64,000 nt of DNA from DATBLE01 sp963837265. Its GTDB lineage: Bacteria; Actinomycetota; Thermoleophilia; Gaiellales; Gaiellaceae. Below the pieces are notes generated by a model. It ran no database searches and had not been told where the DNA came from. It saw only the letters and a program-made list of their open reading frames with translations. The position numbers were made by a program, and so were the translations under genes. Below are positions 30,990-38,919 of the stretch, piece after piece. Within the stretch, counting starts at the first letter, position 1. Each line of letters starts with the position of its first letter. The stretch is from contig CAWIMQ010000006.1 of NCBI GenBank assembly GCA_963837265.1, positions 744,001 through 808,000 of the forward strand, given 5' to 3'.

Positions 30990-31038
30990 CCCTGCGCACA
31001 GCCGCCTCGTCCTTCCCGGCCTCGCACGAGGCCTCTTT
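30963..31038 (+). promoter_or_regulatory. Mutually exclusive hairpins of the trpS attenuator
   Basis: Segment 1 (CGAGGCGG, 30963-30970) pairs with 2 (CCGCCTCG, 31002-31009). Segment 3 (GGCCTCG, 31018-31024) pairs with 4 (CGAGGCC, 31027-31033) and is followed by TCTTT. Segment 2 can also pair with 4 (GCCTCG with CGAGGC), breaking the terminator. A ribosome stalled at the Trp codons would cover segment 1 and free segment 2. Confidence 0.65.
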
Positions 31039-31068
31039 CGTCCCTTGAAGAAGGAGAATGCGACGACC

Positions 31069-32052
31069 ATGAGGATCTTCTCGGGCATCCAGCCGACGGG
31101 AGCCAAGCACCTCGGCAACCTGATCGGCGGCTTCCAGCAGTACGCGGCCACGCAGGAGCGCGGCGACGGCTTCTTCTGCATCGTCGACCTGCACTCGATC
31201 ACGGTCGAGTACGACCCCGACGACCTGCGCCGGTCAACGCTCGACCTCGCGGCGATGCTGTTCGCGACCGGCCTCGATCCGGAGCGGTCGACGGTGTTCT
31301 GCCAGAGCCACGTCAGCGCGCACGCCGAGGCGGCGTGGCTGCTCTCGGCCGTGACGAGCTACGGGCAGCTCGGGAGGATGACGCAGTTCAAGGAGAAGGG
31401 CGACCGGCAGGAGCTCGTCACCGCCGGCCTGTTCACCTACCCGGTGCTGATGGCGGGCGACATCCTCCTCTACCAGACCGACATCGTCCCGATCGGCGAC
31501 GACCAGCGCCAGCACCTCGAGCTCGCGCGCGACGTCGCCGAGCGGTTCAACTCGCGTTTCGGCGAGACCTTCGCCGTGCCGCAGGGTGTGTACCCGGAGG
31601 TGGGCGCGCGGATCATGGACCTCCAGGAGCCGACGAGGAAGATGTCGACCACCGGGGGCACCGATCTGGGCACGGTGAAGATCCTCGACGAGCCCGACGT
31701 CATCCGCCGCAAGTTCAAGGCGGCGGTGACCGATTCCGGGCGCGAGATCCGCCGAGCCGAGGACAAGCCCGGGATCGCGAACCTGGTCGAGATCATGGCG
31801 GTGGCGACCGAGGAGACCCCCGAGGCGGTCGAGGCGCAGTTCGACGGCGCCGGCTACGGGCAGTTCAAGGAGGCGGTCGGCGAAGCGGTCGTCGCACTGC
31901 TCCGGCCGGTCCAGGAGCGCTTCGCCGGGCTCCGCGGGGACGAGGTCGAGCTGCTGCGGTTGCTTGCGGTCGGGGCGGATAAGGCACACGCGGCGTCCGC
32001 TCCAACGCTCGCAGCGATGTACGAGCGGATGGGCTTCACGCGTCGCAGCTGA
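31069..32052 (+). CDS. trpS: Tryptophanyl-tRNA synthetase
   Basis: TrpS charges tRNA-Trp. The 327-residue class I enzyme begins RIFSGIQPTGAKHLGNLIGG (HIGH-like GAKHLGN) and has the KMSKS-type loop RKMSTTGGT, YPVLMAGDILLYQ and PIGDDQRQHLELARDVA. The ATG at 31069 is chosen over an upstream TTG because the conserved strand starts there. AAGGAG lies upstream at a long spacing. An attenuator precedes it. The CAX gene follows 7 bases later. Confidence 0.97.
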   Translation: MRIFSGIQPTGAKHLGNLIGGFQQYAATQERGDGFFCIVDLHSITVEYDPDDLRRSTLDLAAMLFATGLDPERSTVFCQSHVSAHAEAAWLLSAVTSYGQLGRMTQFKEKGDRQELVTAGLFTYPVLMAGDILLYQTDIVPIGDDQRQHLELARDVAERFNSRFGETFAVPQGVYPEVGARIMDLQEPTRKMSTTGGTDLGTVKILDEPDVIRRKFKAAVTDSGREIRRAEDKPGIANLVEIMAVATEETPEAVEAQFDGAGYGQFKEAVGEAVVALLRPVQERFAGLRGDEVELLRLLAVGADKAHAASAPTLAAMYERMGFTRRS

Positions 32053-32059
32053 GAGGTCG

Positions 32060-33115
32060 ATGGCGCGAACCGCTCTCCTCACAGCCGGCGTCGCCGCACT
32101 CTGCGCGGCCTCCGGCGCTCTCACCTACGCGGATGTCTCGCCGACCGCTGTCTTCGTCGTCGCCGGGACGGCGCTCGGCGGACTCGCCTGGCTCGTCGCC
32201 GTCGCGACCGAGTCGGTCGGGGCGCGGTTCGGCTCGGCGGTCACCGGCGTGCTCCAGTCGACGCTCGGCAACCTGCCGGAGCTCTTCATCGTCCTCTTCT
32301 CGCTCTCGGCCGGCGAGATCGTCGTCGCCCAGACCTCGATCCTCGGCTCGCTCTTCGCCAACGCCCTGTTCGTCCTCGGGCTTGCGATCGTCGCCGGTGC
32401 CCGCGCCGGCGAGGACGACGTGATGCGGTTCCGCAGGCGGCTGCCGAACGACACCGCCACGCTCCTCCTGCTCACGCTCTTCGCGATCGCGCTGCTCGGC
32501 CTGTCCGATCGCATCGGCGATCGAGCGAGCCGGCACCAGGTCGCGATCTCCGTCGTCGGGGCCGCCTGCCTGCTGGCCGTCTACGGCGCCTGGCTCTGGT
32601 CGTACCTCCGCTCGGAACAGGACGCCGCGCCGGCTCGTGGCGAACCGGCCAACGGAGTGCTGCCGTTCAGGCCCGCGCTCGGGCTCCTGGCCGGGGCCGG
32701 CACCGCGGCGGCGTTCGTGTCGGACTGGTTCGTCGGCGCGATCGACCCGGCCGTGAGGGCACTCGGCATCTCGAAGGCGTTCACCGGCATCGTGATCGTC
32801 GGCATCGCCGGGAATGCGGTCGAGAATGTCGCCGGGATCACGCTCGCCGCGAGGGGGCAGTCCGACCTCGCGGTCTCCGTCGTCAAGAACTCGGTCGCCC
32901 AGATCGCGTGCTTTCTCTTCCCGGCACTCGTCCTGCTCTCGCTCTTCTTCTCGGAGCGGCTGACCTTCGTGCTGAACCCGGTCTACATCGGGGCGCTCGC
33001 GGTCACCGCGCTCGCCGTCTGGCAGATCACCGGCGACGGCGAGGCGTACGCCTACGAGGGACTGGCTCTCGTGGCCATCTACACGATCCTGGCGACGGTC
33101 ACCTTCTACGAGTAG
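32060..33115 (+). CDS. Calcium/cation-proton exchanger (CAX/CaCA family)
   Basis: The 351-residue membrane protein has about ten or eleven helices in two related halves. Each half has the exchanger motif: GNLPELFIVLFSLSAGE in the first and GIAGNAVENVAGITLAARG in the second. It probably exports Ca2+ in exchange for protons. The ATG at 32060 has GAGAGG close upstream and follows trpS by 7 bases. The trp linkage may be only positional. Confidence 0.94.
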   Translation: MARTALLTAGVAALCAASGALTYADVSPTAVFVVAGTALGGLAWLVAVATESVGARFGSAVTGVLQSTLGNLPELFIVLFSLSAGEIVVAQTSILGSLFANALFVLGLAIVAGARAGEDDVMRFRRRLPNDTATLLLLTLFAIALLGLSDRIGDRASRHQVAISVVGAACLLAVYGAWLWSYLRSEQDAAPARGEPANGVLPFRPALGLLAGAGTAAAFVSDWFVGAIDPAVRALGISKAFTGIVIVGIAGNAVENVAGITLAARGQSDLAVSVVKNSVAQIACFLFPALVLLSLFFSERLTFVLNPVYIGALAVTALAVWQITGDGEAYAYEGLALVAIYTILATVTFYE

Positions 33116-33171
33116 CCTGCCGATCACGATGCGTCGGCACGCGGGCACCGTTGAGGGCTAGCCCCGGCTCG

Positions 33172-33492
33172 ATGTTGATCTCGACGATGAACGACGTGCC
33201 CGGGCACGAGGTCGAGGAGGTTTTCGGCGAGGTGTTCGGGCTCACGGTGCGCTCCCGCAACGTCTTCTCGCTCGTCGGCGCGTTCTTCAAGTCGCTGGCC
33301 GGCGGCGAGCTCAAGGGGATGACGAAGGTACTCGCGTCGAGCCGGCAGCAGGTGATCGAGCGCATGGTCGCCGAGGCGGAGGCGCGCGGCGCGAACGGGA
33401 TCCTCGCCTTCCGCTTCGACACCTCCGAGCTCGGCAGCACGTGGACCGAGATCTGCGCGTACGGGACGGCGGTCCGGCTCCGGAAGCTGTAG
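33172..33492 (+). CDS. YbjQ-like putative heavy-metal-binding protein
   Basis: The product is a 106-residue YbjQ/DUF74-type protein, a small oligomeric family of unclear function. It starts LISTMNDVPGHEVEEVFGEV and has the conserved GGELKGMTKVLASSRQQ and AEARGANGILAFRFDTSEL regions ending in EICAYGTAV. The ATG at 33172 fits the family start. It follows the exchanger gene by 56 bases. Confidence 0.92.
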   Translation: MLISTMNDVPGHEVEEVFGEVFGLTVRSRNVFSLVGAFFKSLAGGELKGMTKVLASSRQQVIERMVAEAEARGANGILAFRFDTSELGSTWTEICAYGTAVRLRKL

Positions 33493-33496
33493 CTCG

Positions 33497-33516
33497 AGCG
33501 CGGCGAGCGCGCTTTG
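33497..33516 (+). terminator. Terminator after the YbjQ-like gene
   Basis: AGCGCG (33497-33502) and CGCGCT (33508-33513) form a stem followed by TTTG. It lies just past the stop of the YbjQ-like gene and before the convergent rluB. Confidence 0.5.
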
Positions 33517-33535
33517 CTCCTCTCGCCCGACCCGG

Positions 33536-34231
33536 CTACAGGCCGACCAGCCTGCGCAGCCCGTCGACCTCGTCGCGGCCGAGCGCCCGCCACTCGCCGG
33601 GCGCCAGCCCTTCGAGGTCGAGCCCGGCGTACGAGCTGCGATGGAGCTGCCGGACCGGATGGCCGACCGCCTCGCACATCCGCTTCACCTGGTGCTTTCG
33701 CCCCTCGTGGAGAACGAGCTCGAGCCGGCCCGGGTCGATCCGGCGCACGCGGGCCGGCGCGGTGCGGCCGTCGTCGAGCTCGACGCCCTCCTCCAGGCGC
33801 CGGAGGGCGTCGGGGGGCGGATCGCCCTGGACCTCGACCTCGTAGACCTTGTCCACCTCGTATCGTGGGTGGGCGAGCCGATGGGCGAGCGGCCCGTCGT
33901 TCGTGAGCACGAGCGCACCGGTCGTGTCGACGTCGAGCCGACCGACCGGGACGATCCGCGGCTCGGCGGGGACGATGCCGACGACCGTCGGGCGGCCATG
34001 CGGATCCCGGGCGGTCGTGACCGTGCCGCGCGGCTTGTTCAGCAGCAGGTAGGCGAGCGGCTGCTTGACGACCGGACGCCCGTCGACCTCGACCGAGTCG
34101 CCGGCGGCGACGAACGTGTTCAGCTCGCCCGGGCGTCCGTTCACGCGGACGCGGCCGGCTTTGATCAGCTCGTCGGAGCCTCGGCGGGAGGCGACCCCCG
34201 CGCGGGCCAGATACGCGTTCAGCCGCACCAC
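33536..34231 (-). CDS. rluB: RluB/RsuA-family rRNA pseudouridine synthase
   Basis: The enzyme isomerises a uridine in 23S or 16S rRNA. The 231-residue product has an N-terminal S4 domain (RLNAYLARAGVASRRGSDEL). The catalytic motif is VGRLDVDTTGALVLTND, with the nucleophile Asp, and LHEGRKHQVKRMCEAVGHPV follows. In related bacteria it is often near scpAB, as here. The exact rRNA target cannot be told from sequence. Confidence 0.95.
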   Translation of the reverse strand: MVRLNAYLARAGVASRRGSDELIKAGRVRVNGRPGELNTFVAAGDSVEVDGRPVVKQPLAYLLLNKPRGTVTTARDPHGRPTVVGIVPAEPRIVPVGRLDVDTTGALVLTNDGPLAHRLAHPRYEVDKVYEVEVQGDPPPDALRRLEEGVELDDGRTAPARVRRIDPGRLELVLHEGRKHQVKRMCEAVGHPVRQLHRSSYAGLDLEGLAPGEWRALGRDEVDGLRRLVGL

Positions 34232-34323
34232 TCGAATCCTTACGCACCTCTCAGGGCCCGCTCAGCGCAGTCTCATCCGTGGCGAGGAGGATCGACCCGA
34301 CCTCACGATGGAAAGGAGATGTC

Positions 34324-34560
34324 ATGACCTCGAGCTGGATAGCCCCGATCGGACTGGTGGGTGCGGCGGCCGGGCACCCCGGAGCGAAGGAGGTTCCGGC
34401 AGACGGCCACCCGCCGGCCGCCGCATCGAGCCCCGTGCCCGACGTCGTCGGCTCGCGCGGTGAGGGTGGTCTTCCACCTCCCGCCGGCGGACGGTCGCCG
34501 ACCGGGCGCGCAGCCCGGGTGGCCGGCACCGGGACCGGCCTGCTTCGCGACGCAGCCTGA
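34324..34560 (+). CDS. Small unknown open frame with strong ribosome site
   Basis: The frame has 78 codons and the ATG is preceded by AAAGGAG at a good spacing. The product (starting TSSWIAPIGLVGAAAGHPG) is Pro/Gly/Ala-rich, has no recognisable domain and could be spurious in such GC-rich DNA. Element copy B lies about 130 bases downstream with its hairpin first, as a terminator would be. It is the only candidate gene in the 587-bp gap between rluB and the thioredoxin gene. Confidence 0.35.
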   Translation: MTSSWIAPIGLVGAAAGHPGAKEVPADGHPPAAASSPVPDVVGSRGEGGLPPPAGGRSPTGRAARVAGTGTGLLRDAA

Positions 34561-34692
34561 GTGGGCTTCCGGGCGCGCGCGGCCCGGCGCCGGCGCCTTC
34601 GCCGCTCGAGGCCCCCTCCGTGCCACTGCTCCGCCCGCGCTCCAGGCCCGCCCCTCCGACCCCCGCGCCCGCCGCTCCGCGCGCCGTGCAAG
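34561..34692. other. Very GC-rich spacer
   Basis: I see no gene, terminator or repeat here. The strand is markedly C-rich and holds only long shadow frames. Confidence 0.4.
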
Positions 34693-34768
34693 CCCCCACC
34701 CTGGGTGGGGGTGACACCCCTTTCCCCTTGCCGGCGAGCCTACCCGGTGAACCGCAACGCGTCTGCGC
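34693..34768 (-). repeat. 76-bp interspersed element, copy B
   Basis: This is an inverted copy of 17185-17260, with the same end CAGACGCGT, the same 13-base variable stretch, then GTAGGCTCGCCGGC, AAGGGGAAAGGGG and CCCCCACCC/GGGTGGGGG arms with one extra loop base. Read on the plus strand, the hairpin followed by CCCCTTTCCCC would end transcripts from the small frame at 34324. Confidence 0.6.
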
Positions 34769-34818
34769 CGGTTCTGTGACGATTCCGCCCGCCGGCCGGA
34801 CCGCCGGGACGCTGCGTC

Positions 34819-35379
34819 TCAGTACAGCGCGCTCGCGAGCTGGCGCCGGAAACGGGAGCTCAACTCGTGCTCGTGGCCGAGCTCCGTGAAGAGCGCGACC
34901 ATCCAGCGGCGGATCTCGTCGCGCTCGTCTCCCGCGGCCGCTCGCGCCTGCTCGAGGAGGAGCGTGAGAGCCCGCTCGTGGTCGCCGGCCTCCAGCGCCG
35001 CGACGACATCCGGCTGGTCGCCTCGCTCGCGGAGCTCGTCCAGAAGCCGGTCGCCCGCGGTGGGGCCGATGAGCCCGTCGAGAAACTCGGACACCGCCTG
35101 CGGAGGCTGCGCGCCCACGAACTCGGCGACGACCTGGCCGTTTCTGAACGCCTTCACCGCCGGGATGCCGCTGATCCCGTAGTGCTGCGCGAGCGCCTGG
35201 TTGGCGTCGACGTCCACCTTGACGAGCTCGATCCCCTCCCGCGCCTCGACCTCGCGCTCGAGAACGGGGGTCAGCGCCTTGCAGGGGCCGCACCACTCCG
35301 CCCAGAAGTCGACGACCACGGGCGTCTGATGGGAGCGCTCGACGACGTCGGCGTAGAAGGTTTCGTCCGTTGCGTCCAT
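34819..35379 (-). CDS. Thioredoxin with C-terminal TPR-like region (YbbN/CnoX type)
   Basis: The 186-residue product has a thioredoxin fold with the active site DFWAEWCGPCKALTPVLE, GISGIPAVKAF, and the cis-Pro loop. About 70 further residues (from DRLLDELRERGDQ) form helical repeats, as in YbbN/CnoX, a chaperone-redox protein. The ATG at 35379 gives the natural domain start. A palindrome lies upstream at 35394. It is downstream of scpB. Confidence 0.92.
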   Translation of the reverse strand: MDATDETFYADVVERSHQTPVVVDFWAEWCGPCKALTPVLEREVEAREGIELVKVDVDANQALAQHYGISGIPAVKAFRNGQVVAEFVGAQPPQAVSEFLDGLIGPTAGDRLLDELRERGDQPDVVAALEAGDHERALTLLLEQARAAAGDERDEIRRWMVALFTELGHEHELSSRFRRQLASALY

Positions 35380-35393
35380 GTCGTTCCCCGGAA

Positions 35394-35406
35394 CACTGCC
35401 AGGCAC
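35394..35406. repeat. GTGCC-type palindrome upstream of thioredoxin gene
   Basis: CACTGCCAGGCAC resembles the AGTGCC-GGCACT palindromes at 24673 and 24730. It lies between the scpB stop and the thioredoxin ATG, about 15 bases from the start codon. Confidence 0.4.
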
Positions 35407-35433
35407 CGCCGGGCGGCGCGAGGCATACCGTGG

Positions 35434-36030
35434 TCAGGCCGGCCGGCGTTCCGCGATCGCCTCGAGGCCTTCGCGGATCTCGGCGGGGGTGCCGCCGAGA
35501 TCGTCCAGACGCGGAAGCGCGGACAGGCTGTCGAGGCCGAACACCCGCTCGAAGAGGAGCGTCGTCCCGTACCGGATCGCGCCGCCACGATCGCGACCCG
35601 CCTCGGCGATCAGACCGCGCTCGACCAGGCCGGCGACGACCGAGTCGGCCGCCACCCCGCGAATCCGCGCGACGTCCGGCCGCGAGCACGGCCCGAGGTA
35701 GGCGATCACTGCCAGCGTCTCGAGCGCCGCGGGCGAGAGACCGCGCTCGACCGGACGCTCGAACATCCGCGCGCAGGCACCCGCCGCCTCCCGCGAAGCG
35801 CGGAACGCGTACCCGCCCGCGACGTGCTCGAGCACGATCCCGCTGCGGCCCTCCGAGTAGCGCTCCCCGAGCAGGTCCAGCGCCTCCTCGACCCGGTCGG
35901 GATCGTCGTCGGCGGCGACGGCCAGGTCTTCCGCCGACAGAGGCTGCGAGGCGACCACGAGCAGCGCCTCCAGCGTGCGCGCCAGGTCGTCGAGCGGGCC
36001 GGTCGTGATCAGGCGGAGCGGACGTTCCAC
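35434..36030 (-). CDS. scpB: Segregation and condensation protein B
   Basis: ScpB joins SMC and ScpA in chromosome condensation. The 198-residue product has two winged-helix domains and the motifs TLEALLVVASQPLSAEDLA, LAVIAYLGPCSRPDVARIRG and YGTTLLFERVFGLDSLS. It overlaps scpA by 22 bases, the normal order scpA-scpB. Confidence 0.95.
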   Translation of the reverse strand: MERPLRLITTGPLDDLARTLEALLVVASQPLSAEDLAVAADDDPDRVEEALDLLGERYSEGRSGIVLEHVAGGYAFRASREAAGACARMFERPVERGLSPAALETLAVIAYLGPCSRPDVARIRGVAADSVVAGLVERGLIAEAGRDRGGAIRYGTTLLFERVFGLDSLSALPRLDDLGGTPAEIREGLEAIAERRPA

Positions 36031-36884
36031 GAGCTCTCTCCTTCCTCCCCGGCGGGGTCCTTTCCTTCCTCGGATCCGGAGCCGGTCCTAGCCGCCCCGA
36101 CCGCCGCCCGCTCGACCTTGATCGGCGCGAACGGAGCAGCCTGCTCGATCCGGATCTCTCCTGCCTTGCGCAGCTCGAGCAGAGCGAGGAACGCGACCGC
36201 CTGCTCCATCCGTGACAGGCCGGCCGCCTCCCGGTCGAAGTCGAACCGCCTGCGCCGGCTCAGGAGCAGCCGGAAGCGCTCCAGGAACTGCACGACCGGC
36301 GGAAAGCGCAGGCCCATGTGCGCGAGCGACACCTGAGGGGGCTCGACCGCGAGGCCGCGCAGGGCGGCCGCGAGCGCCTCCGGCTGCTGGGGCGCGATCC
36401 TGGGCTCGAAAGCGGGGGCCAGCGGGGCCGGGCCGAGCCGGAAGTACCGGCCGTTCTCCTGTGCGAGCCGGTCGAGCAGCCAGCCGGCGGCGTCCTTGAT
36501 CCGCCGGAACTCCTCGAGACGGCGGGCGAGCTCCTCGGCCGCCTCCTCGGGATCGAGGTCGGCCAGCTCGACCTGGTCCTCAGGGAAGAGCTCCCGCGCC
36601 TTCAGCTCGAGCAGCGCGGCGACCAGAACGAGAAACTCGCCGCAGGCGTCGAGGTCGAGCCGCGGGCGCTCTGCGCCGGAAGCGACGTCGGCAAAGGCGC
36701 CGTCGCCCGGCGGGGCGGCACCGGCTCTGCCGGTGCCGAGCGCGAGCCGCTCCACGAACGTGAGGACCACCTCGGCGACGTCCACGTCGCGAGGGAGCAG
36801 CTCCTCCCGCAGGACGAGAGTCAGCAGCAGGTCGAACGGCCCCTCGAACGCGTCGAGGTCGAGCTCGAGCTCGCGGACGAACAC
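36009..36884 (-). CDS. scpA: Segregation and condensation protein A
   Basis: ScpA is the kleisin of the bacterial condensin. The 291-residue product begins FVRELELDLDAFEGPFDLLL, has the central helical LLELKARELFPED region, and a C-terminal winged helix with AVAFLALLELRKAGEI. The GTG at 36884 is preferred over one at 36920 because it follows the lgt stop by 10 bases and meets the conserved start. Confidence 0.94.
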   Translation of the reverse strand: MFVRELELDLDAFEGPFDLLLTLVLREELLPRDVDVAEVVLTFVERLALGTGRAGAAPPGDGAFADVASGAERPRLDLDACGEFLVLVAALLELKARELFPEDQVELADLDPEEAAEELARRLEEFRRIKDAAGWLLDRLAQENGRYFRLGPAPLAPAFEPRIAPQQPEALAAALRGLAVEPPQVSLAHMGLRFPPVVQFLERFRLLLSRRRRFDFDREAAGLSRMEQAVAFLALLELRKAGEIRIEQAAPFAPIKVERAAVGAARTGSGSEEGKDPAGEEGESSWNVRSA

Positions 36885-36894
36885 CGGCGGGAGG

Positions 36895-37785
36895 CTAGCG
36901 GCGCGGGCGGACGCGCCCACGCGGGACTGCCATCGCCGGCCCCCTGGGGATCGAGCGTGTCCTGCGAGGCGCCGCCGGGCGGTGGTCGCCGTGGTGGAAG
37001 AACTGCCACCAGACGAAGAACGCGACCGCGCAGCAGAAGACGACGATCGAGACCCAGAAGTTCAGCCGCTCGCCGAGGAAGTGCTTCGAGGGGTCGACCC
37101 GGATCAGCTCCTCGAAGGTCCGGCCGAACGTGTAGACCGCGACGTAGAGGGCGAAAAGCCCCGGCGGCTTGATCCGGAAGCGGCGGCCGACGAGGATCAG
37201 CGCGCCCGCCAGCACGAGGTCGTAGACGAACTCGTACAGGAACGTCGGGTGGAAGGTGGGCGAGAGCAGGTACCGAGCCGGGCGGTGCTGCTCGTCGATC
37301 TCGAGCCCCCAGGGCAGCTTGGTCGGCTTCCCGTACAGCTCCTGGTTGAACCAGTTCCCCCAGCGTCCGACCCCCTGCGCGATCAGCAGGCCGGGGGCGA
37401 CCGCGTCGGCGAAGAGGCGCACGCTCTGCCCGGCCCGGCGGATGACGATCGCGCCCGCCAGCCCTCCGAGCAGCACACCGCCCCAGATCCCGAGCCCGCC
37501 CTGCCAGACCGCGAACGCGCCCCACCAGTGGTTCGGCACCTCGTTCCAGCTGGTGAGGTCGTGGTAGGCGCGCGCGCCGACGATCCCGAAGGCGACGCTC
37601 CAGACGGCGACGCGCAGGACGAGATCCCAGTCGCCGCCGAGCCGGGTCCAGCGCACGCCGGTGAGCCCGATGCACGCGGCGATCGCGAGCAGCAGCATGA
37701 GGCCGTACATGTGGATGTGCAGCGGGCCGAGGTCGACCACGCCGCTGTGCGGCGAGGGAATCGAGCCGAGGATGCGTACGGGCAC
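36895..37785 (-). CDS. lgt: Prolipoprotein diacylglyceryl transferase
   Basis: Lgt lipidates lipobox cysteines at the membrane. The 296-residue product has about seven helices, with GPLHIHMYGLMLLLAIAA in the first and the signature GVGRWGNWFNQELYGKPT. The late conserved residues are in FHPTFLYEF. The GTG at 37785 fits the usual start (VPVRILGSIPSP). The window also encodes a lipoprotein (22296). Confidence 0.96.
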   Translation of the reverse strand: MPVRILGSIPSPHSGVVDLGPLHIHMYGLMLLLAIAACIGLTGVRWTRLGGDWDLVLRVAVWSVAFGIVGARAYHDLTSWNEVPNHWWGAFAVWQGGLGIWGGVLLGGLAGAIVIRRAGQSVRLFADAVAPGLLIAQGVGRWGNWFNQELYGKPTKLPWGLEIDEQHRPARYLLSPTFHPTFLYEFVYDLVLAGALILVGRRFRIKPPGLFALYVAVYTFGRTFEELIRVDPSKHFLGERLNFWVSIVVFCCAVAFFVWWQFFHHGDHRPAAPRRTRSIPRGPAMAVPRGRVRPRR

Positions 37786-37850
37786 GGCACGATTCTGCCG
37801 GTGCCGCCACCGAACCGCTACTGGAACCACCAAGCTGCCACGAGGTCTTC

Positions 37851-37905
37851 CTGGCCTTGGCAGCTCCCGCGCGGAGCGCGAGCGAGCGGCCGGGCTTTGC
37901 CCGGC
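37851..37905. repeat. Covarying hairpin element T, copy 1
   Basis: This copy has CTGGCCTTGGCAG, a stem GCTCC/GGAGC (37863-37877), GCGAGCG and GGCCGGGCTTTGCCCGG. The same order appears at 40046-40090 and 40174-40232 with changed but pairing stem arms. It lies downstream of the 67-residue gene (minus strand). Confidence 0.55.
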
Positions 37906-37924
37906 TTGCGACGCGATCAGCCGA

Positions 37925-38128
37925 TCAGAGCAGGATCCTGAGCGCGGTCCGCGGCGGGCACCCGCGCCCGACGAGGTCGACCGCTAGATGGAGATCGACG
38001 TCTGAGCGGGCGGCGAGCGTCGCGGCATCGTCGGCGCCGTAGCCGGCCCGCTCGAGCTCCCTGGCACGCCAGCGCTCGATCCGCTGGTTCTCGGTTTCGA
38101 CCTGGAGATCGAGCTCTGCCGCCGACAT
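37925..38128 (-). CDS. Small conserved hypothetical protein
   Basis: The 67-residue protein begins MSAAELDLQVETENQRIERW and ends VDLHLAVDLVGRGCPPRTAL then RILL. From memory this pattern (ExENxRIxRWR ... GCPPxTAxRIL) is shared by many small actinobacterial proteins with no assigned function. It looks helical and has one Cys. AAGGGG precedes the ATG at 38128. It is flanked by the lgt gene and the anti-sigma gene. Confidence 0.8.
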   Translation of the reverse strand: MSAAELDLQVETENQRIERWRARELERAGYGADDAATLAARSDVDLHLAVDLVGRGCPPRTALRILL

Positions 38129-38232
38129 CGTCGCCCCTTCGTTGCAGTCTGTACCCCGATGTTCGGCGCACGTGGCCGATCGGATCTCCCCCTTCGGGGT
38201 GAAATCCCGGCCGCCACCGCTCCCGGCCTGCT

Positions 38233-38919
38233 CTAGCGGAACGATCGCGCGATCGAGACCGCCTCCGGGAGGGTCAGCTCGCCCTCGAGCCTGAGGGTGA
38301 GCGAGCCGTGCTGCCAGAGGAGAACGTCGCGGGCGAGGCGAACGCGCTCGTCGCGGACGGGGCCGGTCGGCAGGACGTACAGGAAGTGCGAGGCACCGGA
38401 CAGGAAGTAGCCCCGACCACCGTCGACGACGACCGGGTCGATCCGCGTCCCCGCCCCGAGCACCTTCTTGATGAAGCGATCGACCCCGCCTGCGCGGAGC
38501 TGGGAGACGAGGAGCCGGGTGTGCCCCCAGGCAAACCAGAGCTGCACGCCGTCCCACGTGACGCGGTCGGGCCGCCCGAGCAGCTGCGAGGACAGCGGCC
38601 GGAAGCCCGCGACGCGCCCGGCATCGGCGAACGGCACCGGGCGGCCGAGGTCGAGCGGTCGCGTCGGCGCCACCGCAGGCAGCCGGTCGACGATCTCGAT
38701 CGTCACCCCCTGCAGGTGGAGGAAGCGCAGGATCGCGGAGCGGGCCGGCGGCACGGCGAGGGCCGCCGCCAGCGCGAGCAGTGCCGCCGCGAGGGCGACG
38801 ACGAGCCCACGCTTCCGCCCGGGCCGCCCGCGCAGGCGTGCGCGGACGGCGGGTGCGAGGTCCCGTCCCGCCGGAAGCTCGACCCAGTCTGCGAGCTCGC
38901 GCAGGTCCCGCTCGATCAC
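38233..38919 (-). CDS. Membrane protein, probable anti-sigma factor
   Basis: The 228-residue product has a cytoplasmic N-terminus, a single membrane helix (about residues 39-61, LVVALAAALLALAAALAVP), and an extracytoplasmic domain with GYFLSGASHFLYVLPTG. The start overlaps the stop of the sigma gene, the usual arrangement for a sigma/anti-sigma pair. It lacks the zinc-binding HxxxCxxC motif of ZAS proteins, so it would be a non-ZAS type. Its signal is unknown. Confidence 0.75.
   Translation of the reverse strand: MIERDLRELADWVELPAGRDLAPAVRARLRGRPGRKRGLVVALAAALLALAAALAVPPARSAILRFLHLQGVTIEIVDRLPAVAPTRPLDLGRPVPFADAGRVAGFRPLSSQLLGRPDRVTWDGVQLWFAWGHTRLLVSQLRAGGVDRFIKKVLGAGTRIDPVVVDGGRGYFLSGASHFLYVLPTGPVRDERVRLARDVLLWQHGSLTLRLEGELTLPEAVSIARSFR

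Noticed and set aside
30940..31040. A T-box riboswitch upstream of trpS
   Set aside because: The conserved T-box core (AGGGTGGnACCGCG) is not present. The Trp-containing leader frame and competing hairpins fit ribosome-mediated attenuation better.
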